DNA of 64,000 nucleotides from Kingdonia uniflora (lineage: Eukaryota; Streptophyta; Magnoliopsida; Ranunculales; Circaeasteraceae): assembly GCA_014058105.1 (NCBI GenBank), contig JACGCM010002752.1, positions 186,001 through 250,000 of the forward strand, written 5' to 3'. The position numbers and the translations under genes are program-made. The notes under the pieces were generated by a model. The model searched no databases and was not told the origin of the DNA. It saw only the letters and a list, made by a program, of their open reading frames with translations. Positions 1-10,394 of this stretch are shown here, in pieces. The number at the start of each line of letters is the position of its first letter. Within the stretch, counting starts at the first letter, position 1.

Positions 1-505
1 GTTTGCTTGCCCCATAATTGTCCAACCAAGTTGCTCCATCTTCCGTGTTTTTGTCCCTTTATGATTCAACGTTGGCGAAACTCGCTAGACATCGTTGTTC
101 CACCATTGGGTGATAGGTATGATAATTATATTATGTTTTTATTGTTATTTTTTTTGAATAAGTAAATAATGACTCATTAATATAATTTTGTTTTTTCTCT
201 TTAGGTTATTGAATCAACCTTATTCAGCTTCTAGCTTTGAACGTAATTGGTCTACGTACGGTTTTATTCAATGTGTTCGAAGAAACAAATTACAAGCAAA
301 GCGGGCAGAAGATTTGGTGTTTGTCAATAACACTTTGCAGTTGTTATCAAGAAAAGAAATAAGCTATACTAAGGACCCTACCCAGTTTTGGCATGTTCTT
401 GGTGATGAGGATACTATGGACGGACCGTCGTTACTTGAGATAGTAAATCTTGGTCTCGGTGAGCCAGTTATTGAGTTTCCTCCATACGAGGATTCGGATC
501 AGTGA
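1..505 (+). pseudogene. hAT transposase, C-terminal fragment
   Basis: The last coding exon runs from about 205, just after a T-rich tract ending in AG, to the stop codon at 503-505. It reads LLNQPYSASSFERNWSTYGF and continues through RRNKLQAKRAEDLVFVNN, the pattern of the C-terminal dimerisation domain of plant hAT transposases (family knowledge). Acidic residues close the protein, as is common in these genes. The earlier exon (about 1-100) is only partly readable and the rest of the gene lies outside the window. This is probably a relic rather than an active gene, because nothing upstream is visible and no terminal inverted repeat could be matched. Confidence 0.75.
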
Positions 506-1552
506 TAGACTTAACCATCTTTTTGATTTTTTGGTGGCATGTATTTATTATTTACGTCCTTCATTTCATTTTCATTTTCATTAGAAATGTTTTTTTTTTG
601 TAAGATAATAACTAGCATGGATCAATTTCAAATTTATTTTCAGGCCTATATTCTTGGACGTAGCAATCACATCAGGCCTTTATATTTACATTTCTTTTGG
701 GTTTATTATCTTTTGCATATGCTGAGCTATGGGCATTAATATCTTTTGACTTTTGAGGTATGCATCTTCTGTCCACTATTTTATTTTATGAAATATATCG
801 AATTACAATTATATAAGCATTAAAAAAATCTACATATCTCATTATATATTTGGATCCGTGTCCGACACCGACACCCGTATCCGTGCCGTTGTTACCTAGT
901 TCATGACTATCACTATTTTTGGATAGATAAACATATCTCATTATAAATTTGGATAAACTGTGCTATTGCATGTAGCTACGATTCTCAGATCACCCTGGTC
1001 ATTAAAAAAACTATGCCTATAGCGAACAGCTGATTGGGCATAAGTTGATATGAAGTGCACTACATATACCACTTACACTCCTCCCAAATGTGTTTAAAGA
1101 TCAAATTTTGGATAGAGAGAAGTTGCACATAGCTGAAGAAGTATCTTGAACACGTAATTGCCAATCCAATGGCAATTAAAGTGTCATCTGCATTGGTCTT
1201 TAATAGTGCTGGGCCTGGATTTTGTGGTGGCCAAGATAGCCATAGACTAGTATAGGATGTGGTTAAGGTCGTCGTTTCGGCGTAGTTTTAGCAGTGGTGG
1301 TGGTCGTGATAGTCGTAAAGATTAGAAATGTAAGTGTTGTGGCGACTTGAGGCACACAGAAAATTATTGAAGGGATGGCTGCAGATTGCCAGGATTTGCT
1401 AATTAGACCACAAATGATGTCCCAACATCCTTGGAACACATTGCTTCTTTGTCGAGTCCAATCAGAAACATAATTTCTGAACTTTATAAACTTGTTCAGA
1501 AGAAGCTTGGGCGGTTTCAAAATTAGATCCATGTTTCCTTCAATGACACGAC
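506..1552. other. Intergenic, probable 3' flank of hAT element
   Basis: No gene is recognised. A short direct repeat (acatatctcattata then atttggat) occurs at about 830-855 and again at 928-953, flanking a GTGTCCGACACCGACACC-type stretch that may be a transposon terminal region. The minus-strand ORF at 1263-1568 has no recognisable domain. Confidence 0.35.
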
Positions 1553-1900
1553 GCCTATATGTATTCATCCTTTGCCAAAAGAAATGACGCCAACAAACAG
1601 CAACAGAGTAATCATGTCGCTGTTGGGCCTAGAAGGAGATCACCAAACCACATAATGCTTAGGATATTGAGCGAACCAAAGTACACTCACTTGTTTGACC
1701 CACTTGTTAACTCATAGATTGGGAAAATGGCTTGTTAACTCATCTCGGTAATGCGCATGCTACAATGTACTTAGTTATTCAAATCTTATACACCATAGAT
1801 CACTCTAATTTTCTATGTCAATCATAAAATTAACTTAACTCGAACAAAATCCATAGTATGAAATGAATGAATATCAGAAATTCTCAAAAAGCATATGAGA
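1553..1900. repeat. Partial copy of TYW1 intron-1 sequence
   Basis: This stretch matches 2711-3100 and 13031-13350 over most of its length. The shared blocks include a tattcatc...gccacaag core, the ttggacc...accaaaccaca block and the ACCATAGATCA...CTATGTCAAT block. It is therefore the third copy of a segment that adjoins TYW1 exon 1 in the other two places. No exon sequence accompanies this copy. Confidence 0.6.
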
Positions 1901-2079
1901 ATCAGTAACTCACTCGTATTAGCCCCTAACAAACTGTAGATGTTTAATCTCCAGTGCTCCCCTCCCAAATCTAAAGCCTCTCACTTCACCGAACCTTTTT
2001 GCATACCAGTACCTGGTCTAGCAAACATTGTTATCTCATTGGCATTGTACACATATCTAAGACCTCTTGAACTTTCTTG

Positions 2080-3522
2080 AATGACAATTTCTGCGTCTTT
2101 CAGTTTTTCACACGTCTAGGGTATGGAATGAATTTGTGATCGCGGTTTGCGTTAGGGGTGTATACAAAGTTAGACAATCCCTTCAACACTGCACAATTCA
2201 GACCTTGATGGTCGAATAAGTTTTTGACCATATATAAGCGATGGGGCATAATAAATATTGGAGAGGGGATGCGCAGAACCTTCCGTTAACGGCAGTGGAT
2301 CCTTCGAAAGCAAATTATGAATCTTACATGGTTCTGGCAAATGGACAAGACATCAAAAACATGCTTACAATATAATACTGGCCATCAGTATAGTCTTAAT
2401 CCAGGATCCATCCATTATGGCATCCAACAATGCAGCTATATAATGCTTCAACCTTAGTGCTGCACTACATCCAGTGAATGGTCAAAGATGAATGGACAAC
2501 CACAATATAATAAATTGACACATGGGCAATGGGGAACATTGGTCACAGTTTTATTTAGAGTTACGTGTACACCCATAATGATCATAGTGCTGTACTTCTC
2601 AAGTTTTTTTTTTCTTTCCAATTGTAGTTATGATGTTATCATTGGTGTTACTTTTTACCTAACTAGATCTACCACTTTTGGTGTGTTCCCTATTTTTTCT
2701 CATAACACAACCTCTATCGGTATTAATCTTTTGCCACAAGAAATGACGCCAACAAAACATAACAAAGAAACTGGGTCGTTGTTGGACCTTAACGGACACC
2801 CAAACCACAAAATAGGCAAGAGATTGTGCAGCCGCAAACCATAAAACACTTAGTTGCATGACCTGCTTGTCCAAAGCAAGATGAAGATTCATATAATGAG
2901 AGAACGACTGATTGATGCATCTTATCAATATAAGTTTCTTCCGTTCGTGTATGACTGCCCTAAGTTACTTATAGGTAATGCATATGCTACAAAGTGCTCA
3001 GTGATTCAAAATCTATTCAATTCACCATAGATCATTCAAATTTCCTATGCCAATCACTAAGCCATTCTAACTAAACTCGAACAAATAACAATAGTGTGTA
3101 CGACTATGAGAAAAAATGATGCGAACCAGTTATTCCAAGCTCTTTCTAATCACGGGATTCACCATTTCTTTCTCCCCATTCACCTCTGATTTTACCTCCA
3201 ACCCCATTGAAGACTTTTCTCGAAGGACCTATACCCGCAATATCCTCCAAATTAACAATTCCAGACTCCAACCTCTTCTCTTCGACATCCTCACCCTCTT
3301 CCTCCGATTCATATACACGTGCGGCCTAACTCTCACAAAACAGCTCATTCTCTTTGACTTCACCTTTCAACACCCCAATCAACACCTTATTCCACCCATC
3401 GAAAACCTCATCCAGATCCCCTCCACCAAAACCACCCTCATGCAGTGCTAAAATCTCCGTCGCCCCAAGTGCTCCTAACCTCTGCGGAAAATCCCTTTCA
3501 ACCGCTTTAAACCTATCACCAG
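2080..3522. repeat. Segmental duplicate of the TYW1 intron 1/exon 1 region
   Basis: This block is colinear with 12415-13800. Shared landmarks include TTTCAGTTNTTCACNCGTC, the catccattatggcatccaac block and the TYW1 exon itself from about 3116. Divergence is moderate, with many small indels, so the duplication is not recent. It stops sharply at 3522, where an inverted segment begins. Confidence 0.75.
3116..3522 (-). pseudogene. TYW1 exon 1 pseudogene, 3' half
   Basis: Read on the minus strand, this is the second half of the flavodoxin-domain exon that is intact at 13398-14264. It includes the acidic stretch and the exon end before the splice donor. Frameshifts and substitutions have broken the frame, so no long minus-strand ORF survives. 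The 5' half of the same pseudogene lies at 6192-6478. The two are separated by a 2.7-kb insertion and inverted segment, and the stretch equivalent to about 13801-13861 is missing at the junction. Confidence 0.8.
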
Positions 3523-3651
3523 AACCCTAAGCCTAAACCCCCAAAGGGCAAACTCTTCTTTATTTCTCAAACCGGAACCTCCAAACCCTAGTTTTGATCT
3601 TTGCATCGACTAGGGAAGACGGGGAATCCTTTTTGAATGTTGAGTTTTTTT

Positions 3652-4381
3652 GTTAATTAGGTTGTTTTCCTAAATATAAAAGACAGCTGCAGAAAACAGT
3701 ATTTATGTATGTATGTAGCAGAAATGCTACCCTGTCTAGATCAAACAATAGATATCGTTGTTCCCACAAGAGGAATACCTAGGTAGAGTTTTTGAACAAC
3801 AGTTGCTGAATCAGATTCGTTCTTGGCAAGAACAAGCTCTATAATACTTGGTGGATGCGAACAGAGTTATACAGAAATATAAAGAATTAAGTACTGGAAC
3901 AAGTAAATGAAGAACTCTCCACGAAAAATTTAAGAACTTAATATTCTTTTCATAAAACACTCTTCGCTCCCCTTATTTCATTTACCAAAGGTGCACTATA
4001 TAGCCATCCTCCACAATAATTTACAACAATATCTTACATAGTGGGGTTCCGTTGGATCCTTCCTAGCCACACACATTCATATAATAATCTAGATACATAA
4101 AGATAGTCTAGTGCGGTCACATAGGTATTGACTCATTGTATTAGTTGATTGATTGTCTTCACATAGGTATGGACCCGCTGTGGTGTCGACAAACTTTCTT
4201 CACATGTCTTCACGTGGGTGTGGACCCACTTATTTATAACTCTTCCCCTGGGTAGGGTCCTTCAAATAAATGGACAACTTCTTTCCTGGGGCAATAAGAA
4301 CATTTGTGGTCCTGTTTCACCTGTCTTCTAGCTTCCTTGCAGAATGCCTTTTTGGTGTTAAATGAGACATCCAACAACCAC
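3652..4381 (-). mobile_element. Endogenous pararetrovirus-like fragment, inverted copy
   Basis: Minus-strand copy of the sequence at 5226-5959. It covers the end of a polyprotein reading frame (motif NTKKAFCKEARRQ), the promoter-like block and the transcribed leader region. It ends at the AAAA that in the other copy directly precedes the tRNA-Met-type primer-binding site. The family call is an inference from the promoter and PBS layout; an LTR retrotransposon LTR is the alternative. Confidence 0.5.
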
Positions 4382-6190
4382 AATACTAAAGGAAGAACCC
4401 ATGAGGCCAGTGGACTTAGTTGACAAGTTCGCTAGTAAGAAATAGGCTGATATTGTCAAATGGGATAACATCGTTACCCAAACCAATACCCCAGGAATAT
4501 TGGCCATCATAGCCCCTGAAAACCATAAAAAATCTAACCAGTTCAGCTTACCAAAAGGCCCAATGCCAGAAGTATTAAGCCCAGAAATCACACGACCCAA
4601 CGAAGTCAATTAAGAAATAGGAACAATAACCCCAGCAATATGGTACTATTGGTCCAACAAGGCAAGACAAGACGAAGGTCAAGACTTAGACCTATTAGGA
4701 ATCTATTCCATTAACAGGTAGTAACAGGAAGCAAATTCAACATTTGCAGCACTGCTGACCCAAAAATGGTCTACCTTGATTGTTGTTACCCGTCAAGCAA
4801 TCTCTTAGAATTAAAATTCTTCCCAGATAATCTTAAAAGAGCAATAAAAAACTTTCAAAAGAAAATTAAGGCAAAGGATAGACCCATTTTCCTCCAAGTC
4901 CACAGTTCAATAACTGACTGGGATAACAAAGAAGGGGATAGAACCCATACCACTTTATCAAGATGGTTTTAGCATCAAACGAACGAAAAGAACCAAGGCT
5001 TTTGGCCCTGAATCCAAGAAAAAAACAGGTGAAACACCTCCATATTCATTGAGCAATGCTGCTCAGCCAGATCCTTTTTGAGATCCGAAAAAATTAACTG
5101 AAAAAGTAGGGTAAAAGTAAATTACCAAACCCCAAAAATTATCTTAACAAGTAGATTCCCTTCGCAAATCAACAGTGAAGATAAGACAAAAATAATGAAT
5201 TTCGAGCAGGCATTCAATGAAGGCGTTTTGGATATCTCAGATAACACCAAAAAGGCATTTTGTAAGAAAGCTAGAAGACAGGCGAAACAAGACCACAAAT
5301 GCCATTATTGCCCCAGGAAAGAAGTTGTCCACTTATCTGAAGGACCCTACTCAGGGGAAGAGTTCTAAATAAGTAAGTCCACACCCACGTGAAGACATGT
5401 GAAGAAAGTTTGCCGACACCACAGCGGGTCCATACCCATATGAAGACAATCAATCAACTAATACAGTGGGATCATACCTATGTGACCGCACTAGACTATC
5501 TTTATGTATCTAGATTATTATGTAAATGTGTATGGCTGGAAGGATTCAGCGGAACCCCACTATGTAAGATATTATTGTAAATTATTGTGGAGGATGGCTA
5601 TATAATGTACCACTGGTAAACGAAATAAGGGGAGCGAAGAGTGTTTTATGAAAAAAAATATTAAGTTCTTAAATTTTTTTTAGAGAGTTCTCCATTTACT
5701 TGTTCCATTACTTAGTTCTTTATATTTCTGTATAACTTTGTTCGCATCAACCAAGTATTATAGAACTTGTTCTTGCCAAGAATGAGTCTGATTCAACAAT
5801 TGTTGTTCAAAAGCTCAACCTAGGTATTCCTCTTGTGGAAATGACGGTATCTATTAATCGATCTAGACAGTTGGGTAGCATTTCTGCTACATACTTGTTT
5901 CACGAACACAAACATACATAAGTACTGTTTTCTGCAACTGTCTTTTATATTTAGGAAAATGGTATCAGAGCCACTGTACGGATTACCCGGTGCTTACCTT
6001 TAAGGTTACAGACATGAGGTCATTGATGAATTGGTAGCAGCACGAACAACGGGTCTGATGCAATTAGCTCAAGTATAAAAGATAAATTTCTTTCATTTTA
6101 ATTATTAAAGCTTATATTGGAAGTATCTAGTCAATACTTATCTTTGATCTAACTGCCTAATAATTTACAGTCACCCAACAACAACGTTTC
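4382..6190 (+). mobile_element. Endogenous caulimovirid-like fragment
   Basis: In order on the plus strand there is a decayed polyprotein C-terminus (about 4400-5370), a promoter-like region (5370-5610), a leader, a primer-binding site at 5960-5972 (TGGTATCAGAGCC, complementary to plant initiator tRNA-Met) and about 220 bp of downstream leader. The polyprotein part has several in-frame stops and at least one frame change; recognisable pieces are AIWYYWSNKARQDEGQDL and NTKKAFCKKARRQAKQ. A stretch at about 5296 (CAAATGCCATTATTGC) resembles the CAAATGCCATCATTGC block of the caulimovirus 35S promoter. No reverse transcriptase is present, so the assignment rests on layout. It cannot produce virus in this state. 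Confidence 0.5.
5599..5972 (+). promoter_or_regulatory. Viral-type promoter: TATA box to primer-binding site
   Basis: The TATA box TATATAA is at 5599-5605, preceded by GGAGGATGGC. The primer-binding site TGGTATCAGAGCC is at 5960-5972. A CACGTG palindrome core sits upstream near 5388 (CCCACGTGAAGACATGTG). The inverted arm has a close equivalent, with TATATAG at the TATA position. Confidence 0.5.
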
Positions 6191-6191
6191 C

Positions 6192-6478
6192 ACCCTAAAG
6201 TCCTTGGCGCTCTCAACAGCCCAATCAACGAAAAAACTCAACATTCAAAAAGGGTTCCCTCTTCCCAAGTCGATGCAAAGATCAAAACTAGGGTTTGGAG
6301 GTTCCGATTTGAGAAATAAAGAAGAGTTTGCCCTTTGGGGGTTTAGACTTAGGGCTCTAGTGATAAGAAGAAGAAAGGCGTTTGCTCGAAGTCATTGGGA
6401 TTGGTAGAAAGAGTAGATGGTGGTGGCAAAGAGGAGAGTGAGGAGGGCGAGTCGAGCGAGGAGATAGGTTATTGTCAT
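6192..6478 (-). pseudogene. TYW1 exon 1 pseudogene, 5' half
   Basis: The start codon at 6476-6478 opens a frame beginning MTITYLLARLALLTLLFATT, closely matching the intact exon, which begins MTLTYLPARLALLTLLSAAT. A stop codon follows within about 30 residues, and about 110 bp of the flavodoxin loop region are deleted. The CT-rich 5' leader homologous to 14265-14420 extends to about 6606. No function is expected. Confidence 0.8.
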
Positions 6479-6606
6479 TTTCGTAATTTATTAGAGTGAG
6501 AAAGTGTTATAGAGAGAAGCGGGAAAGAGAGATAACTCTATTTTTTATGCTGTGGCTGCTGCGTGGACTTCAGGAAAGAGGGGGATCTCATACTAGTAGC
6601 TTGATA

Positions 6607-7462
6607 ATTTGCTGCTCCAAAGGGCTGAATTTTACAAGTGAACCCCAATGGGGTGTCAAACAACCGTAGAAGGCGATGGGCGCGGCTACCTCACTGTAAA
6701 GCTGTAACTAGTAAACCATGGAACGTTGCTTGCAAACGACCAAGAGATGAGAGGGGAGAGATAAAGAGAGAGGGAGTTTGGTTTGGAAGAGAGGGGAAAG
6801 ATGGAACACAAGCATAAAACGTTTCAAAGAAAAATCCCAAGTGATTGTGAAAAATACTCTCTATGGTCGTTTGAAGATCGAGGTGGTGCGCGCACACACA
6901 CACAACGACGGGAAATTCTTATGGTGATGGTGGTACCTGTGGTGACAAACTGCCAGCACAGCAAGAGAAAAAAGAAGAAAAATGAATAGAGAGGTAAGGG
7001 AGATTGCTTCGAAAAGAAGACTTTTTTCTCCAGCAAATGATAACAAACTCACAATTCATTAGTAGTTCTTTGGTAGTTCTTTGTAACTCTTATAGGGAAT
7101 CATTGAAGAGCAGTTTCTCAACCAATTCCATAGGGTCAGGTTTTCAGGTTTTACTTATGTCTTTCCCTTCTAGTAACGATGTTAACCTGTGTTTCACAGT
7201 TGTTACTAGTGTGTGATGCATTTATTTTCTTACTCATGTAATCGTTATGTAATTGTTTCCTGCCACATCCACAGTTTTATGCATAATTCACTCTACGTAG
7301 TGTCTCAAATAAGAACGAGCAGAGCATAAAAACTGCGTGCAGGAACAACACAAACACGTCAACTAGTTCCATCTAGTGTGCATTAAGGAAATGCATTAAA
7401 ACTCAACATGGGCTTCAGTTTCAGACAGCCAAAAAAAATTGCATTGTCACTTATGAGAAACT
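6607..7462. other. Unassigned intergenic sequence
   Basis: The homology with the TYW1 upstream region ends at about 6606. The stretch holds a short (CA)n run near 6893-6904. ORFs on both strands overlap one another and show no recognisable domain; they are probably chance frames. Confidence 0.4.
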
Positions 7463-7470
7463 CGCCTTAC

Positions 7471-8194
7471 CATGGTTAAAGGCGGAGGCGGAGGCGGTGG
7501 TGAGGCGTAAGCCTCACGTTTTTTCTTAAAAAACTATCAAAACAATCTAGATTTAATACAAAAATTAAGGATAAGTAGGCACATCCTATTTTCGTATGCA
7601 AATTAAGTAAATGAATGTACATGAATGTGGAGGCGAGATGAATTACCTTATTGTGCTTAACCCTGAATTCCTTTTAGTTCAAGGCTTCAATAAAACAAAT
7701 TAGACACATAATTCACATGTAATGTTCACATGTATTTTAAGAAATATGTGATTTCTTTGAAGAAGATGAGGGAAACTTGTAAAAGAAGAGGTGGGTATTC
7801 GATGAAATTCCGTTTCATTAAGATTTGAGGTTACAAATCCATTTTTTGTGAGGAAGTGAAAACCTAGTTTTTTTCTCCAAAATCTCAAATTGAAAGAAGA
7901 CACAATGAATTGAGTCTTTAAACAAGACCCTTTAGGGTCATTTTTGTAATTACAAGATACCCTAAGGGGCAATTTGAAAGAAAAAAAATAGAATAAAGAA
8001 GTCAAAAAGTCAATTGTGACCTCTTATTTTCGTAAAATGGGGGAGGCGGCACCTTCGTATACGCCTCAACCGCCTTCCACACCTCACCAACGCCTTACTC
8101 ATCGCCTCCCATTTTGCTTGGAAGGCAGCCGCCTCGAGGCATTTTTTGGTGAAAAGCGGAAGGCACGCACCTCAGTGCATTTTTTAAAACCATG
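7471..8194. mobile_element. 724-bp non-autonomous TIR element rich in AGGCG
   Basis: The left end CATGGTTAAAGGCGGAGGCG pairs with the right end, whose complement reads CATGGTTTTAAAAAATGCAC. Flanking 8-bp sequences CGCCTTAC (7463-7470) and CGACTTAC (8195-8202) differ at one base and are consistent with a target-site duplication. Both ends are packed with GGCGGAGGCGG/CCGCCT repeats, while the middle is AT-rich and non-coding. An 8-bp duplication fits the hAT superfamily, but the family is not certain. Confidence 0.5.
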
Positions 8195-8208
8195 CGACTT
8201 ACACATTA

Positions 8209-8452
8209 GTTATCCTACCAAATAGTTGCTGCAAACAAATCAAATTTTGTAATATTCCCTAGCAGCTAATTACTTTCGCTTCCAATCTTCACCGAGAACA
8301 AGTCATCATGGATCTGAGATTCTGACAGTAGTTATCCTACCAAATAGTTACTGCAAACAAATCAAATTTTGTAATATTCCCTAGCAGCTAATTACTTTCG
8401 CCTCCAATCTTCATTGAGAACAAACCATCATGGATCTGAGATTTTGACAGTA
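8209..8452. repeat. 122-bp tandem duplication
   Basis: Two adjacent copies, 8209-8330 and 8331-8452, both begin GTTATCCTACCAAATAGTT and end TTGACAGTA or CTGACAGTA. They differ at only a handful of positions. No ORF or known element is associated. Confidence 0.85.
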
Positions 8453-8908
8453 GATAAAGAAGAATTTGACTGAAGCATCCCTCATTTAGAGCAAATTTCC
8501 AATGTGAAAAAAATGCCTTGAATAACACAAGCAGCTTCTGGGTCTTAATCCCTTTTCACAAGCAGCGAGCATGGAATTCCTATTTTAGATTACAATATCA
8601 AATTTAAGGCCGCTTCAACTTCTTCTGCACACATGATCCCCTCCATGTCATTCTGGCGTCCCATTGCAAACTTCTTAAAATCGCCTCTAGAGGATCAAGT
8701 ATTTCTACTTTGTCGCGAATGATTGCCCAACCTCCAGGCGGGGTAGTATTCGGTCTATCTCAACCACAATTCCTATGGGCTACTTAGACCTGGAGTCCAA
8801 TTGCGTGTAAACAGAAATAACTCTGATAATAATATCTCAACTGTTAGATCGCCAGATCGCCACTGACACTGTACACGTAACTAAAAGATCTTGTACTTTC
8901 TTGGGTGA
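8453..8908. other. Unassigned sequence, possible intron of TYW1
   Basis: The last 60 bp before the gypsy element (CTGACACTGTACACGTAACT onward) match 2030-2080, so this is the continuation of the duplicated TYW1-adjacent segment. Apart from the candidate exon at 8590-8686, nothing is recognised. Confidence 0.4.
8590..8686 (-). CDS. Possible terminal exon, unidentified
   Basis: Minus strand. A candidate 3' splice site (CTCTAG) precedes a short open frame reading GDFKKFAMGRQNDMEGI and ending EAALNLIL, then TAA at 8590-8592. The codon pattern and acidic C-terminus look protein-like, but the piece is short, no upstream exon is found in the window, and I do not recognise the protein. It could be a chance frame. 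Confidence 0.2.
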
Positions 8909-9440
8909 TAATCCACAATACGATAGAAAAACCCTAGTTAGCGAAAAAGTACAAAGAACGCCAAATTGGTTGAGAAAAATAAGAGATTCAATTGCATAAA
9001 CGAAGTAATTACAATAAAAATACTTTAAACCCTAAGCTTCTTCCTTAGAACTCTTCTATTGAATTAACATAGAACTAACAATGCCTAGCCTTGCCCCTTT
9101 AATAAGGGTTACAAGTCCTAGTTACAAAATAGGACAAATATGCCCTTAAACGCCTAAATAGAAAGGCTGAATCGCGTCTTTGTTCGAACAAAACAAGCTT
9201 CTGTTCGAATAAAAGAAAAAGTATTCAAATAGACTTTAATCTATTAGAATAAAACACCTCAGGCCGAAATGTATTCGAATACACATAAATGTGTATTCGA
9301 ACAGAAAAATAATATAAAATGTATTAGAATAGATTTTAATCTATTCGAATAAAACACCTCAGGCCAAAATGTATTCGAACAGAAAACAATTCTATTTGAA
9401 TATAATTGTCATCACATCATCCCGAGATTCTCCTGGATCA
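8909..9440 (-). repeat. 3' LTR of gypsy element
   Basis: 532 bp, the same length as the other LTR, with scattered substitutions between them (for example aaaaccctag versus agaaaccctag near the end). On the minus strand it begins TGATCC and ends GGATTA. It contains a dense run of TTCGAA or GTTCGAAC palindromes at about 9180-9390. Confidence 0.9.
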
Positions 9441-9478
9441 TGGCTCCCTCCTTTAGGAGCCTTGAGCTACTGCTTAAG

Positions 9479-10384
9479 CTAGAACTGGAGATGTGGGAAT
9501 GCGGCAATGCCCAATTCCCTGTTGTACCACTTCGACTTACCAGGTAGCTGACCCTTCTTCCCAACGCGGAACGAATCAATACCACCCCGTCTTGTAGTAT
9601 AAACTTTCCTCTCTAGAATACCATCCTCCTGCAATAGATCTTCTCTTTCCATCCATACGTCATCAACTGACGGTAGGCGAGTGTCGATTGTAGAATCTTC
9701 ATCTAAAAGAGACGGCTCAACCAGCTTCAAATGCTCGACATAAATCACCGAATACATCTGCATAGAAGGCGGCAAATCCAATTCATACTCACATGTCTTG
9801 CCTTGCAACAATTTTCGGCGAAACACACGACGCCCCTTGGGATCATCATATCCTGCAACATATCCTGACATAACAAATGGCTGTATCTGCATAAAAGCCA
9901 ACATAACGGAAGTAGTTGGTAATGGGGGTCGAGAAAACCTATTAGCCATTTTGTTGTCCATTCCCTTCTTATACTGTATAATCAAAGGAAATTGTTGGAG
10001 AGAAGACATCCCCTTCATCTAGCGAGCTTGCTGTAGCTTGGACTGTGTAGCTAAAAACTAGAACGGTTTGTGATCAAAATAAACCACAACCTCCTCTTGC
10101 AACTTTCCCATGTCGGTTTGTTGCTTATAAGACGTTGTCATTGTAGACAACACTCTAGCCGACGTACCCTCTTGAACCGGTCGTACCAATAACACAAACT
10201 TACCGCTCACATTAACCAACCGCTTCACCTGAATCGTCATTACTAAATTAAACGTAGTGACATGCTCCTTACAAGCATTGATATGGAACTTTTTTCCCTC
10301 CTTCACAAGACGATACTTGCGAGCTTTACGTAATGAATCGCATCTCGGTCCCAAAGATAAGGGCAACCTAAGATGACTTGACAC
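9479..10384 (-). pseudogene. RNase H tail and integrase C-terminus of gypsy element
   Basis: Two frames, 10058-10384 and 9479-10018, separated by stop codons. The first runs from protease-flanking sequence into the RNase H motif VVYFDHKPF, where one expects YSDHKPL-like residues. The second continues with SSLQQFPLIIQYKKGMDNKMA, the end of RNase H. It then jumps to an integrase C-terminal region (YELDLPPSMQMYSVIYVEHL, later WMEREDLLQEDGILERKV). The whole RT and integrase catalytic core are absent. The same junctions occur in the copy at 52386-53019. Confidence 0.8.
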
Positions 10385-10394
10385 ACATCCAAAT

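Larger units (their letters stand above)
3523..6365. repeat. Large imperfect palindrome with viral-like and TYW1 arms
   Basis: The arms 3523-4381 and 5226-6365 are inverted copies of each other around an 845-bp unique centre. The outer part of each arm is TYW1 exon-1 sequence, including an identical internal deletion of about 110 bp relative to 13398-14264. The inner part is the caulimovirid-like promoter region. The right arm carries about 235 bp (5960-6194: primer-binding site and leader) that the left arm lacks. Arms differ by scattered substitutions, which argues against a fresh assembly artefact. Confidence 0.75.

Noticed and set aside
1263..1568. 101-codon minus-strand ORF
   Set aside because: Ends in a simple Thr-repeat run and overlaps the start of a duplicated intron segment; no domain recognised.
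4358..4609. Minus-strand ORF of 83 codons in the pararetrovirus-like region
   Set aside because: It lies antisense to the plus-strand polyprotein remnant and crosses the arm boundary; no domain.
6691..7052. Overlapping small ORFs with phenylalanine/leucine-rich translations
   Set aside because: Three frames overlap in purine-rich DNA; no recognisable protein or splice context.
9180..9390. CRISPR-like or regulatory array from regularly spaced TTCGAA motifs
   Set aside because: Spacing is irregular, spacers are not unique and the context is an LTR in a plant genome, so not CRISPR. Also not canonical heat-shock elements, which need TTC and GAA separated by two bases.
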